Shown here piece after piece: positions 6,565 through 16,700 of a stretch of DNA of 64,000 nucleotides (the first letter of the stretch is position 1; each line of letters starts with the position of its first letter). Source of the DNA: RI-153 sp963721725. GTDB taxonomy: Bacteria > Chloroflexota > Anaerolineae > Caldilineales > Caldilineaceae. The translations under genes were made by a program, and so were the position numbers. The stretch covers positions 62,001-126,000 of the forward strand of contig CAVRLX010000017.1 of assembly GCA_963721725.1 (NCBI GenBank). The letters are read 5' to 3'. The notes under the pieces were generated by a model that worked only from the letters and a program-made list of their open reading frames with translations, had not been told where the DNA came from and did no database searches.

Positions 6565-9141
6565 TCACGCAAACTTGAGCCGCAGTACCAGATCCTGAAA
6601 TGCAATCTGCATGACATCGGCTGAGAGTTCGGTTTGCGTGTATGGGTTCTCATAATGGCGGAAGCCAGCGATGGCCGTTTCCACACGATCCACACGCAAC
6701 GGACCGGTCCAGCCAAAGGAGATCATCTGACCGCGCAGCGTTTCCATCTCCACGCGTAGCCCATCAAAGCTCACTTCTGAGGCCAGAATCTCTGCCTGGA
6801 ATGCCTCGAAGCTGCCGTCCAGGGCCGCGCGGCCCATGTGCACAATCCAGGCCGTTTCGTGACCATAGGCGCGCAGTTCACGGAATGCGTTTTTGCCCCG
6901 CTCCATCAACTCAATTCCCGTCGAGGCCGTGATGGCGAGATAGCCGTCGCCGACACGCGCAAAAGCCCAGCCGTTGCGGATCGTGTATTCGTCAAAGGCA
7001 TAGGTGGGGAAATAGGCGTGGGTGAAGCCCATCCAGTCGTCGGCGGGCAGGTTGTGAATGCTGATCAGCACATCTTTCCATTGGGCGGCGCGTGGCAGGG
7101 TCACGTTGCCGTGCCAGAAGTTGGGCCGGTGTGATCCTTCTTCGCTGACACAGGGCGGATGGGTGACAAAGACCACGGCTTCGGGGCTGAGCGTGGCCTG
7201 CCAGATATGCTGTTGATAGCCCGCTGCGCCCGGCTGATAATCCTGCGCCGCAGCCAGCATGAAATCAGGTGTTTTGTAGGTTACTTTGTTGACCTCCCAC
7301 GCGCCTTCGGCCAGATCGCACCACTGTTCCAGTTCCCCGGCGTGGCGTTCCCGATTCCAGATTTCGGCGCTGGGGTCCAGGGCGATGGCCTCGATGACCG
7401 GCGGAAGTAAATAGCCCACGGCACAGGCTAGGCTCACCGTGCCCAAAATGCGCTCGTTGAAGATGCCCTTACCCCACAACAGCCGTGAGATACCCGACGT
7501 AGGTTCAAGATAGGCGCCTTTGATGTAGGGCGTATAGGTGCGGCCATGCGTAGAGCCAAAGACGCCATTGAACGAATTCACCGCCAGCGAGAAAAAGAGC
7601 TTGTCCAACACCACCGTTGCTAGTTCGCGCACATCGTCGTTCTCGGCCAAATCGGCCAAGTGCGAAAGCGCCAGCACATCTTCCTCGAAATAGGTGTTGG
7701 AATCCCACTCGCGAAAGCCACCCGCCGCGCGCTTGCGTAGCCAGGAAAGCGCCATGCGTTCGCCTTTGATCCGGTGTTCTTCGCCGGTCATGCCTGCATT
7801 GGAAAAGATTTCGTCGGGCAAAATTTGCCCGGCCAGCACTTGGCAGGTGTGGAAGAGGATCTGATGGTTTTCCGACCAGAAGCACATGGCATCGTTGCCC
7901 GGTTCGTCCATCCAATAGCGGAAGTTGAGAAAGCACCGTTTGAGCGGCTCGACCAGATCGTGCGGAAAGCCGGGATCGTCGATGTAACGGCCCACCATGC
8001 CCAGCAGCCCGACGAGATAGAAGTCGCTGCAATCGGCGCGGCGGTTGATGCTGTCGATGGTCTCTGCGATGACCGCCCGGTTGATCTGCGCCCACTCGCC
8101 CAGTTCCATTTTGGCAATCTCGGCAAAGACATTCACCGAGCGTTTGGCGGCATCGGTCAGGGCTTCGGCGCGCCGCTCGGCATAGCTGCCATAGCGCCCG
8201 GTGGAGTAGCGATTGCCGATGATGCGGCATTCCAGCCGCCGTTCCAGGCGCAGGTTATGGATATAATATTCGTTGAGGCTGGGCAGGAGCACGACATCAT
8301 ACAGATCGGCGGAAAATTGGTGGCTTTTGCCCAGGGTAACGCTTGAAATCGGTTTGCCCTCCGCCTGATGCTCGCCATAAATGCGCCCATCTTTGCGTTG
8401 CATGCGCACAGTGAAATAGTCCTGTATTGGCGTTTGCCCAGGCCAGCGCACGACGACGCTCTCGTTGCGTGTGAACAGATCGCGGTCGAGGTAGGCGGCG
8501 TCAAAGATCGCCTCTAATTTCTGACGGCGCTCCATACGATCCAACGCCGTGGGGAGCAGCACGCGCAGAGAAGGTTCGTCCAGCCGCAATGCCATCACAT
8601 AGGGACATTCACGCACGGCGACGCCTTCAAACCGCACCAATAGCGTGTTGCGGCCTGCCGTGAGCGGCAACGCACAGGCAGAATGACCGGGCAGTTGATG
8701 GTAAAAATGCTCGACACGGTGAAGCGGCTTGCCGTTGACCCAGATGTCAGCGGGGCCGTTGGTGGTTAACACAGCGGGGACGGTCTGGTTGGTGGCGCTA
8801 TCCACCACACAAAAAGCCCAAGCCGAGAGGTGGTGGCAGGTGTGATGAAAGCGTGAAAGATCGACAAAGTGGTCGTCATCACAGCGCCACATACGCCACG
8901 TCAGCGGCTGGTCGCTCCCCGTGGGGGTAAATGACGCAAGCTCAATCGGCTCATCAGTCAGGCGCGACATTGCCTGATGCCGTTGCTGCGCAATTTGTAA
9001 TTTGTAATTTGCCCCTACAAATTGTTCGAGATTCTCCACAGGCTCGGCCAGGGGACCAGCCACCAGCCAGTCGTGGATAAACCCCTGGGTCAGCGAGTGC
9101 GTGCGCCAGATTGGCGTTTGGGTGATTTCCGCCCTATTCAT
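6565..9141 (-). CDS. Large protein of unknown function in a carbohydrate locus
   Basis: An 858-residue protein without signal peptide or membrane helices. I do not recognise the family. The N-terminal 200 residues look like a beta-sandwich accessory domain ('DIWVNGKPLHRVEHFYHQLP' and 'LPLTAGRNTLLVRFEGVAVR' are typical of galactose-binding-like domains in glycosidases). Residues from about 340 to 640 are helix-rich with aromatic and acidic clusters ('DAMCFWSENHQILFHTCQVL', 'REWDSNTYFEEDVLALSHLA'), which suggests an (alpha/alpha) toroid as in heparinase- or rhamnosidase-like enzymes. The C-terminal part is beta-rich. The context (ABC importer, GH4, GH43-like) supports a polysaccharide-degrading role; this is inference. 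Residues about 40-51 are encoded by a repeat element (8991-9024). Confidence 0.7.
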   Translation of the reverse strand: MNRAEITQTPIWRTHSLTQGFIHDWLVAGPLAEPVENLEQFVGANYKLQIAQQRHQAMSRLTDEPIELASFTPTGSDQPLTWRMWRCDDDHFVDLSRFHHTCHHLSAWAFCVVDSATNQTVPAVLTTNGPADIWVNGKPLHRVEHFYHQLPGHSACALPLTAGRNTLLVRFEGVAVRECPYVMALRLDEPSLRVLLPTALDRMERRQKLEAIFDAAYLDRDLFTRNESVVVRWPGQTPIQDYFTVRMQRKDGRIYGEHQAEGKPISSVTLGKSHQFSADLYDVVLLPSLNEYYIHNLRLERRLECRIIGNRYSTGRYGSYAERRAEALTDAAKRSVNVFAEIAKMELGEWAQINRAVIAETIDSINRRADCSDFYLVGLLGMVGRYIDDPGFPHDLVEPLKRCFLNFRYWMDEPGNDAMCFWSENHQILFHTCQVLAGQILPDEIFSNAGMTGEEHRIKGERMALSWLRKRAAGGFREWDSNTYFEEDVLALSHLADLAENDDVRELATVVLDKLFFSLAVNSFNGVFGSTHGRTYTPYIKGAYLEPTSGISRLLWGKGIFNERILGTVSLACAVGYLLPPVIEAIALDPSAEIWNRERHAGELEQWCDLAEGAWEVNKVTYKTPDFMLAAAQDYQPGAAGYQQHIWQATLSPEAVVFVTHPPCVSEEGSHRPNFWHGNVTLPRAAQWKDVLISIHNLPADDWMGFTHAYFPTYAFDEYTIRNGWAFARVGDGYLAITASTGIELMERGKNAFRELRAYGHETAWIVHMGRAALDGSFEAFQAEILASEVSFDGLRVEMETLRGQMISFGWTGPLRVDRVETAIAGFRHYENPYTQTELSADVMQIAFQDLVLRLKFA
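8991..9024. repeat. Palindromic AATTTGTA repeat lying inside a coding region
   Basis: CAATTTGTA at 8991-8999 pairs with TACAAATTG at 9016-9024. Between them are tandem copies of the word TAATTTG. The element is read in frame in the 858-residue gene, as residues FVGANYKLQIAQ near position 45. It resembles the word-built palindromes found elsewhere only in spacers, so it may be an insertion that kept the frame. Confidence 0.65.
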
Positions 9142-10210
9142 AGAGTACGCACCGCACCTTGTGGCCGCCTTCGAGTTCGAGGAAGGGCGGATCTTTTACA
9201 TCGCAGACGCCGCGAATGGCGTTGCGGCAGCGCGGGTGGAAGGGGCAACCGTTGGGGATGGAATAGGGATCGGGCACGGTGCCGCGAATGGCGGTGAGTT
9301 TGCTGGTGACATTGTGGGCCGATTTGCGCCCCAACAACGGAATCGAACGTAGCAGTGCGCGGGTATAGGGATGCTTGGGATCATAGAAAAGCGTTTCGAC
9401 GTCGGCCATCTCCACCACTTCGCCCAGGTACATCACCACCACATAATCGGCCATCTGTGCAATAACGCCGAGATCGTGGGTGATGAAAATAATCGCCATG
9501 CCCAGCTCGGCCTGGAGTTCTTTCATCAAAGAGAGGATCTGCGCCTGCGTCGTCACATCCAGCGCCGTGGTGGGTTCGTCGGCGATCAGGATCGAGGGCT
9601 GGCACGAGAGCGCCATGGCAATCATGGCACGCTGGCGCATGCCACCGCTCAATTGATAGGGATAGCGATCCACAGTGCGCTCAGGATAGGGCATCCCCAC
9701 ACGGTCGAGCATGTTGATTGCCAACTGACGCGCCTCGGTTTTGTTCACTTCTTGGTGTAGTAGAATGGCTTCCATGATCTGGTTGCCAATCGTATGCACC
9801 GGGCTGAGCGAGGTCATGGGTTCTTGAAAGACCATGCTGATCTCGGCTCCACGAATCGAGCGGGCCAACGGGCCTTTGGGATCAATTGCAGCCATGTCCA
9901 CCACATCTTTGGTGATGCTGCCGTTTTTCTCGAGCTGGCGGTGAAAGAGGATTTGCCCCTCCACAATGTGGCCGGGCGTGGGCACAATCGACAGCACCGA
10001 ACGGGCCATGACCGATTTGCCACAGCCGCTTTCGCCCACTACGCCCACGGTTTGGCCGCGCAACACGGTGAAATCTACATCTTCCACAGCGCGCACAATG
10101 CCTTGTTGAAGGAAAAAGTGGGTCTTTAGTCCCTTGACCTCAAGCGCAATTTCGTCTGGACGGGCAGTTTGCGGACGGATGGCGTCCGCGGGTTTTGGCA
10201 CAGTTGCCAT
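9134..10210 (-). CDS. Opp/Dpp-type ABC transporter ATP-binding protein (OppD-like)
   Basis: A 358-residue ATPase that powers import of oligopeptides or, in some lineages, oligosaccharides. Walker A 'GESGCGKS', Q-loop '[20 protein letters not shown]', signature '[15 protein letters not shown]', Walker B '[12 protein letters not shown]', H-loop '[20 protein letters not shown]'. The C-terminal oligopeptide-transporter extension has the Cys-rich '[16 protein letters not shown]' that may bind a metal or Fe-S centre. An ATG at 10210 with GAGGAGA upstream is chosen over a start at 10297, which has no ribosome site. Its stop overlaps the start of the 858-residue gene by eight bases, so both are probably co-transcribed. 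Confidence 0.95.
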   Translation of the reverse strand: MATVPKPADAIRPQTARPDEIALEVKGLKTHFFLQQGIVRAVEDVDFTVLRGQTVGVVGESGCGKSVMARSVLSIVPTPGHIVEGQILFHRQLEKNGSITKDVVDMAAIDPKGPLARSIRGAEISMVFQEPMTSLSPVHTIGNQIMEAILLHQEVNKTEARQLAINMLDRVGMPYPERTVDRYPYQLSGGMRQRAMIAMALSCQPSILIADEPTTALDVTTQAQILSLMKELQAELGMAIIFITHDLGVIAQMADYVVVMYLGEVVEMADVETLFYDPKHPYTRALLRSIPLLGRKSAHNVTSKLTAIRGTVPDPYSIPNGCPFHPRCRNAIRGVCDVKDPPFLELEGGHKVRCVLYE

Positions 10211-10229
10211 GCTTGTCTCCTCTAGAAAA

Positions 10230-11411
10230 TCACTTGGCGTAGGGGTCCGCGGCATCGCGAATGCCATCACCCAGGAAGTTAAAAGCCAACACAGCAATCA
10301 CCACAGCCAGCGCCGGGGTCAACACCCAGGGGGCCAGCGCCACCGAACGCAGATTTTGCGCCTCTTGCAGCAAGACACCCCAGCTAATCGCCGGCGCACG
10401 CAGCCCTAACCCGATAAAGCTCAGTCCGGTCTCGGCCAGGATGATGCCAGGAATCGAGAGGGTGAGCGAGGCGATAATGTGGCTGAGGAACGAGGGCAGC
10501 ATGTGGCGCAGAATGATGCGCATTTCACCAGCCCCGGCAAAACGTGCGGCCATGACAAAGTCCTCTTCGCGCAGGCTGAGGAAGCGCCCACGCACCACAG
10601 CGTGCCAGCCCTGTCCAGCCCACAAAAGCCAACAGAATGGTGATGCCAAAATAGAGGCGCACGACGGGCCAGTCGGCGGGGAGGGCCGCCGCCAACGCCA
10701 TGATCAGCGGAATTTCGGGGATCGAGCGGATAAACTCAATCACACGCTGGATGGCGTTGTCAATGGCGCCACCATAGAAGCCAGAGATGCCGCCCAGAAT
10801 GATGCCGACCACAAGGCTAATGACCACGCTGACCAAGCCAATGGTGAGCGAGATGCGCGCCCCGTAGACTAACCGCGAAACAAGATCACGCCCCAGACGA
10901 TCGGCGCCCAAGAGGAAGACGCCCTGCTCTTTCGCGGGGCATCCAGACCAAAGAGGTGCAGATTCGAATTGAATAGCCCCCACATTTTGTATTCTTGTCC
11001 CGGCACAAAGAAGCGAATCGGGTAAATAATCGATGTGTCTTCGGTATAGATGCTGCGCAGGGTTTCGGGATCGCGCTCACGCACGATTTTGTAGACAAAG
11101 GGGCGGCGCAGGTTGCCTTCAGAGTCAATCATGTGAATGGAAGAAGGGGTCGCCAGTTTGTATTGTACAAACGAATTTTCGGGATTGTAGGGGGCCACAA
11201 ACTCGGCAAAGGCCGCCACAAAATAGAGCAACAAAACGATCACAGCGCTGATAACCGCCAATCGATGCTTGATGAAGCGCCACCACATGAGTTGAAGATA
11301 GGAGGCAACATAGACCTTCTTTTCGTTGATGACCTCCTCAATAATGCCATCCTCGGCGGTGGAATCCTCTTGTCCAATTCGATCCAACCAGGATTTTTCT
11401 GCAGTTTGCAT
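10230..11411 (-). CDS. Opp/Dpp-type ABC permease (OppC-like), two frameshifts
   Basis: Second permease of the importer, about 390 residues. N-terminal cytoplasmic stretch, first membrane helix 'LAVISAVIVLLLYFVAAFAE', then an unusually long external loop (roughly residues 80-170), 'LLGADRLGRDLVSRLVYGAR', 'IGLVSVVISLVVGIILGGIS', the EAA-like loop 'FVMAARFAGAGEMRIILRHM' and last helix 'VLTPALAVVIAVLAFNFLGD'. The frame breaks near 10930 (a CCCC run) and near 10610; flanking sequence joins in the family order. Start ATG 11411 has GGGAGA upstream; a TTG at 11441 is possible but weaker. Confidence 0.88.
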
Positions 11412-11504
11412 GAACGGGTCTCCCGATAGTTCAGAATCCAATCAATCGACCAGCAGACAAGGGAGCCGGGCGGTGATTGGCCCGTACTCTCTGCCCCTGC
11501 CTGG

Positions 11505-12495
11505 TTAGCTTTCGAGACGAATGCGCGGGTCAACAATCGCCAGCAAAATATCGGAAATCAGAGTTCCCACCACAGTCAGCGCGCTTAATAAGAAGAGGAA
11601 ACTCCCGGCCAGATACATATCCTGGGAGGTGAGGGCGCGCAACATCATGGGGCCGGTGGTTTGGAGGCTCAGCACCAATGAAACCAGCGTTGCGCCAGAG
11701 ACGAGGCTGGCAAGTGACCAGCCCACTGTGCTGAAGAATGGATTCAAGGCCACACGCACGGGATATTTCCAGATTAGTTTGGTTTCCGAAACGCCTTTGG
11801 CACGCGCAGTTTCTACATAGGGCTTGTTGAGTTCATCAAGCAAATTGGCGCGAGTGATGCGGATGTTGCCGGCTGTGCTGCTGACGGCCACAATTAGCAT
11901 GGGAACCCAGATGCGCGAGAGCATGTCCATGAACTTTGCCAAGCTCCACGGAGCCAGCATGTATTGCTCGGAAAAGAGACCGCTGACGTTGATCCCCAAT
12001 TGTGCCTGCACCACAAAGAGCACAACCAATGCCAATCAGAAAGCCTGGCGTCCCCAGGCCGATAAAACTAAGCGTGGTGAGTATATAGTCCAGCCACGAA
12101 TATTGGTGGGTGGCCGAATAGACGCCAATCGGAATGGCGACAAACCAACTGACCAACAGCGCCGAGAGCGACACCGCCACCGTCAGCCAGAGCCGCTCCC
12201 AGATCAATTCCTTGACAGGCTTTTGCCATTCAAATGACTGGCCCCAATCCCCACGGGTGACAATACCGGTGATCCATTTGAAATATTGCACATAAACGGG
12301 TTGGCCAAAGCCATAGCGTTCGCGCAGGGAATCCAGTTGGGTTTCGTCGATAATATCGCCTTGCTGACGTAACTGGGCAGCATAGGAGGTTAAGAAATCG
12401 CCGGGCGGGAGTTGGATAATCACAAATGACAGCATTGAAACTGCAAGTAGCGTGGGGATCATGTATAAAACACGCCGAACAATAAAGGCGGCCAT
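11505..12495 (-). CDS. Opp/Dpp-type ABC permease (OppB-like), one frameshift
   Basis: First permease of the importer, about 330 residues. It starts 'MAAFIVRRVLYMIPTLLAVS' with the usual first helix and 'SFVIIQLPPGDFLTSYAAQL'. It contains 'YGFGQPVYVQYFKWI', 'GLGTPGFLI', and the EAA loop 'YVETARAKGVSETKLIWKYP', and ends with 'LISDILLAIVDPRIRLES', the characteristic last helix and D-P-R-I-R tail. A frame break lies near 12020-12030; both sides match the family. Gene order minus strand: binding protein, OppB, OppC, OppD. This is the canonical order. Confidence 0.9.
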
Positions 12496-12555
12496 TCACA
12501 CCTCCAGGAATACGAAAACAGACGGGAGTATGGTCACAAAAGGGAAGGGGGAACG

Positions 12556-12657
12556 ATTGCGTGATGCGTGAGGGGCAGAGACTCACTCCTGTGAACTTGA
12601 ACGCTTCAGTGTTCAAGCCAAGCGAAAACTTTCTCTACTCTTCACGCATCACGCAAT
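12556..12657. repeat. Long-range 16-bp perfect inverted repeat (GCGTGATGC words)
   Basis: Positions 12556-12571 are the exact reverse complement of 12642-12657, separated by 70 bases. Arms are made of the word GCGTGATGCGTGA. It occupies the spacer between the binding-protein gene and the oppB-like gene. A hairpin here in mRNA could protect the upstream binding-protein message and lower permease expression, a common arrangement in ABC operons, but the repeat also belongs to the wider palindrome class of this window. Confidence 0.75.
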
Positions 12658-12663
12658 TCTCAA

Positions 12664-14685
12664 TTACGTTGTGTGCGCCGCCGGATCTTCCCAGAAGTAG
12701 GTCTCGGTGTTGAGCAGATGCTCATCGCCGGTGGTATCGTCCATGGGCAAGCCGGGCAGATAGTTGCGGAAGCCATTCTTGACGATGATCAGGGCGGGCG
12801 ATTCGCCCAGATAGCCGATCATGGGCAACTCTTCGGCCCATACATCGAGAATCTTGAAGAAGAGTTCGGTCTGCTTCGCCGGGTCTGGTTCCATTGCAAT
12901 CTGATCCCAAGTGTTCCAGATCGTCCACATCCAGTGATCGGCAGGCGGTTCCTGGCCGTTGGGATCACTCTTATTCAGCTTCCAGAGCGCCCAGGCGACA
13001 TTCCACGGGCGGTCGGGCTGTTCGCCAGTGAAGATAATCGGCGCGGCCAGCGGCAACACGGTGCGATCACCGCCCCACGAAGCGGCTTCGATCTCATTGG
13101 CCTGATAATGCTCAGTGAAAAGGGAACGCTCGAAGTACTTGTAGGCAGCGTTGACACCCACGGCTTTGTAGTATTCGATAATCTGCAACGAGAAATCTTC
13201 GCCTTGCGAGCCGGGCTGGTCGTGCATTTCAATCGTGAAGCTAATGGCCTCATCTGTGCCGGGCCAAACGCGGAAGCCTTCGGCGTTCTTTTCGGCATAA
13301 CCAGCGCCATCCAGCAAGCTATTCGCCAGATCAGGATCGTACTCGATATGGGCATTGGCCTGTTTGGGATAGGATTGCGGGGATTTCTCCAGCGGGCTGT
13401 ATTGGCGCGGTGTGAGCAGGCCATCAAAGACCAACTCGTTGAGCGCTACACGATCAACAGCCACCGAGAGGGCAATGCGTACATCACGTTGGTTGAAGAA
13501 CTCGCGCAGCCGATCATTTTTGGTGGTCAGGTTCAATTGCACCGCCGGATGACCCGCACTGGTGCCAATGAAGACCTGATAGTCGCCAGCCTCCTCGCTC
13601 TCTTTGTAGAGCGTGAAGTTGCTCAACTGCACATGGCGAGCCTGGAAGTCAATCTCACCGTTAATGACACGCAGGCCAAAGACTTCGGGGTTCTCGAAAA
13701 GCCGATGGTTTACAGTGTCAATGTAGGGTAGTTGATTCCCCTCTGGATCGACGGCGAAGAAGTAGGGGTTGCGCTCCATGAGGAAGAGTTCGCTGGAAAG
13801 CTGATTCTTGGCGATCCAGGGCGCAACGCTGGGGCGTTCTGGGTTGAGATACCAATAGTTGCGGTCGACATAGTACTCGAACCAACTGTTAAAGCCCGCC
13901 GCGGTGGCATCGGCCTGGAGTTTGTCTTTGTCTTCGGTCAGTTCCATGTGGAACTGGGCCATGTAGTGGCCGGGGACTGGCATCTGATCGAAATAGCGGC
14001 CCACGCGGAAGATGAAGAGCGGGTTGGGATGGGCAAAGCTCAGTTTGAGCGTGTAGTCATCCACCGCTTCCATCTGCATGGGTGTGCGCTCGGTACCGGT
14101 GACAAAGGCAACCGGGATGGCCGGAGTAATGTCCGTGTTTTGGGCTGCATTTTCCCACCACCAAGTGAAAGCGCTGGTGTCGAAGGCTGTGCCGTCGGAC
14201 CATTTCATGCCTTCGCGCAGGTGGAAGATCCATTCGCTGGCGTCCTCGTTGATCTCCCAGGATTCGGCCATGCGCGGCTGCATGGTTAAATTCTGGTCAT
14301 ACCAGGCCAAGAAGCGATCCTGCACTTTGGTGGGGCCAAAGCGATCCGAAACGCCGCTGAAGCCACGGCGCATGGTGCCGCCATAGTTGCCGATGGTCTC
14401 GGCCACCGGCATCACGAGGGGGTTGCTGGGCAACCGCTCATCAACCGGAGGAAGTTCGCCCGCGGCCACCAGATCGGCAAGCATGGGCGCTTCGTTGTAC
14501 TGCGAGGGGGGGCCTGCGGGGGCAGCGGCTTCGGAAGCCGGGGCCGTGGTTGCGGCCGCTTCAGGCGCGCTGGGGGCCGGCTCACCACTGGCACCACAGG
14601 CGACTGTGACAACGCCTGCCGTAGCCAGGGCAGACAGGCGTAGGAATTCGCGTCGCGAGACGCCTCGATTCACGAGTTTTCTCAT
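12664..14685 (-). CDS. ABC transporter substrate-binding lipoprotein, family 5 (Tat-exported)
   Basis: A 673-residue extracellular solute-binding protein (SBP_bac_5). The N-terminus has a twin-arginine motif 'SRREFLRLSALATAGVVTVA' followed by Cys in a lipobox (VTVAC), so it is exported folded and lipid-anchored. A linker rich in Ala/Pro/Glu follows (about residues 25-60). Binding-fold motifs: 'WEINEDASEWIFHLREGMKW' and 'DGTAFDTSAFTWWWENAA', then 'FNQRDVRIALSVAVDR' near residue 390. It is longer than typical OppA/DppA (about 540), as is common in Chloroflexota and Thermotogota relatives that bind oligosaccharides or peptides. The ATG at 14685 has AAAGGAGG nine bases upstream and is preferred to 14763. 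Confidence 0.93.
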   Translation of the reverse strand: MRKLVNRGVSRREFLRLSALATAGVVTVACGASGEPAPSAPEAAATTAPASEAAAPAGPPSQYNEAPMLADLVAAGELPPVDERLPSNPLVMPVAETIGNYGGTMRRGFSGVSDRFGPTKVQDRFLAWYDQNLTMQPRMAESWEINEDASEWIFHLREGMKWSDGTAFDTSAFTWWWENAAQNTDITPAIPVAFVTGTERTPMQMEAVDDYTLKLSFAHPNPLFIFRVGRYFDQMPVPGHYMAQFHMELTEDKDKLQADATAAGFNSWFEYYVDRNYWYLNPERPSVAPWIAKNQLSSELFLMERNPYFFAVDPEGNQLPYIDTVNHRLFENPEVFGLRVINGEIDFQARHVQLSNFTLYKESEEAGDYQVFIGTSAGHPAVQLNLTTKNDRLREFFNQRDVRIALSVAVDRVALNELVFDGLLTPRQYSPLEKSPQSYPKQANAHIEYDPDLANSLLDGAGYAEKNAEGFRVWPGTDEAISFTIEMHDQPGSQGEDFSLQIIEYYKAVGVNAAYKYFERSLFTEHYQANEIEAASWGGDRTVLPLAAPIIFTGEQPDRPWNVAWALWKLNKSDPNGQEPPADHWMWTIWNTWDQIAMEPDPAKQTELFFKILDVWAEELPMIGYLGESPALIIVKNGFRNYLPGLPMDDTTGDEHLLNTETYFWEDPAAHTT

Positions 14686-14799
14686 CCTCAAACCTCCTTT
14701 GTGTAAGAAACCATCAAGACAGTTGCTGTATCGTGTGCGTGCTCCGTGTTCGGCCACCCGCAATTCCGCCGCAACACACAGCCCGGTACAACCAAGATT

Positions 14800-16671
14800 T
14801 TAGACGGCAGTTGCCATTTGGGGGGCAAGCCAGGGCGGCAGAGGGGCATCCTGCTCGCCTAGATAGGTAGCATACAAAAATCGATAGACGTCGCTGACAT
14901 AAAACTGGGGATAGGGTTTCTTGGGCAACGTTTCCAGAAAGCGATCATGCACAAGCTCGGCCAGTCGCTCGTCCATGCCAGAAACCGGTTCATAATCAAA
15001 ATAAATGGCAAGATCCTTGTCCGGATCTTCAATAACCTGCTTAACGCCAAACGAATCAGGGTAGCGGTGGGCCGGGGAATAGCGTTCCAGCAGAAAGGTT
15101 CCCGTGGCCGCCGAGTTGATGTAGGGTTTGTGGGCGTAGAGGAAATTCACCGTATCCTGGGCATTGGCAATGGTTTCGCCGGGAAAGCCAAAGAAGAAGA
15201 AGGTGTGATTCCAGATGCCGGCTTCGCTGCTCTCGCGCAAGATGCGGCTCATGTCGGGAAGTTTCGTGCCTTTGACCATGAACTCAACAATGGCCTCCGA
15301 GGCACTTTCCAGGCCGATCAGGACCATGCGACAGCCACCAGCGTACATATTCTCTAACAACTCTTTGCTGATCACCTTCTCAAAGCGCATACAGCCACAC
15401 CAGCTTACTGGGGAGCCTTGCTCTTGCAAGATGCGTGAAAGATCGCGCAGGTTGCGCGGGGTGACGGCTTCGTCGGCAAAGAAGATGTGATTTGTGCCAT
15501 ATTTTTCGTGCAGGGCCAGCATCTGCTCGGCCAGTCGATTGGCGCGCAGTTGGCTGAACGATTCGGCCTCGCCGTAGCCCACATTGCAAAAGGCACATTT
15601 CCCAAAATAGCACCCGCGGGCGGTGAGCAGCGGCAAAACCAAGTGCGGCGACAAGTAGCGGTCCAGCGGCAGATCGTCAAAATCGGGAATGGGCAAGTTG
15701 CTAATTTTCTCCGGCTCTTTGCGGGCGGTCACCCGAATCGTATCGCCAGATTTATAGACCAAATTAGGGACCAGATCCAGATTACCGCCATCCACAACCG
15801 CTTCCACCAGACGCAACAGCGAGACTTCGCCATCAAAAACTACAGCGCTATCAATAAGATGGAAAATGTTGGCGTTTTTGGGCAATTCCTCGCGCAACAT
15901 GCTAATGTGCGGGCCACCCACGGTTACATGGCAGTTCAGGCCAGCCGATTTAATCAGGTGGGCAGCTGTCAAACCGGGCAACATTTGGAGCATGGAGGGG
16001 ATCGAAATGCCAACCACATCAGGCTGTTCGCGCAGAATGTCGGGCATCAGAATCCGCTGGTAGATCTCCAGGAACATATTGTGCTGCTCATCCTTCACGC
16101 CTTGCAGCAAAAACCGGCTGCTATCCACCGGACCGGCAGCCACATAGTTTTGTAGATTAAGATTGGCGGGAAAGAAAGGCAGTGAGGCAAGTTCGAGAGA
16201 TTCAATAATGATTTGGAAATTACGCAACCCAATTGGGCCATCAAAAAAGGCCTCGCTGCGCATCACATCCACGGCACGTTCCACCTCTTGGGCCAGCATC
16301 GGCCCCGACTGAAGCGCCCACTGTATCAGATTGGGCGGAGGCAGGGGACCGCGGCGCGCTCGTTTGGCGCGCGGGCCAAATTCATGGTGGATGCGCTCCA
16401 CTGCTTCCAAGAGATAGTCGCGGCGTAAGATGGTGTTGAAAACCTCAATATTCAGATCACGCTGAATCACCTCAACGCCGTGGCTGCGCAGATAGGCCGT
16501 CAACGTGGGGAGTGCCAGATGGGGCATGGTTGGCGTCCAGTTGGGCGGAAAGAGCAACATCACTTTCAGCGGTTTTGGACGCGAGTGTTGAGAATGCGGA
16601 ACCAGATCGACCCATGGAATTAGATTTCCATTGGGTGAAAGCGTGGGCAAAATGGGCAACTCAGTCGTCAT
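14800..16671 (-). CDS. B12-binding domain radical SAM protein
   Basis: A 623-residue protein with an N-terminal cobalamin-binding-like Rossmann domain ('KVMLLFPPNWTPTMPHLALP' about residues 37-56, 'LRSHGVEVIQRDLNIEVF') and a central radical SAM TIM barrel. Iron-sulfur Cys residues C354, C359 and C362 in 'RGCYFGKCAFC' have spacing CX4CX2C instead of the usual CX3CX2C. 'CRMVLIGLESASEAI' and 'FFFFGFPGETIANAQDTVNF' are classic later strands of the barrel. The enzyme class performs methylations and ring rearrangements; the substrate is unknown. It lies between the binding protein and the OppF-like ATPase, all on one strand. Confidence 0.9.
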   Translation of the reverse strand: MTTELPILPTLSPNGNLIPWVDLVPHSQHSRPKPLKVMLLFPPNWTPTMPHLALPTLTAYLRSHGVEVIQRDLNIEVFNTILRRDYLLEAVERIHHEFGPRAKRARRGPLPPPNLIQWALQSGPMLAQEVERAVDVMRSEAFFDGPIGLRNFQIIIESLELASLPFFPANLNLQNYVAAGPVDSSRFLLQGVKDEQHNMFLEIYQRILMPDILREQPDVVGISIPSMLQMLPGLTAAHLIKSAGLNCHVTVGGPHISMLREELPKNANIFHLIDSAVVFDGEVSLLRLVEAVVDGGNLDLVPNLVYKSGDTIRVTARKEPEKISNLPIPDFDDLPLDRYLSPHLVLPLLTARGCYFGKCAFCNVGYGEAESFSQLRANRLAEQMLALHEKYGTNHIFFADEAVTPRNLRDLSRILQEQGSPVSWCGCMRFEKVISKELLENMYAGGCRMVLIGLESASEAIVEFMVKGTKLPDMSRILRESSEAGIWNHTFFFFGFPGETIANAQDTVNFLYAHKPYINSAATGTFLLERYSPAHRYPDSFGVKQVIEDPDKDLAIYFDYEPVSGMDERLAELVHDRFLETLPKKPYPQFYVSDVYRFLYATYLGEQDAPLPPWLAPQMATAV

Positions 16672-16700
16672 GGCAATCTATCTTTCCCTCGCGGCGACAC

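Noticed and set aside
12673..13731. 352-codon open frame opposite the binding-protein gene
   Set aside because: It is antisense to a well-supported lipoprotein gene with Tat signal and ribosome site; its translation shows no family motif.
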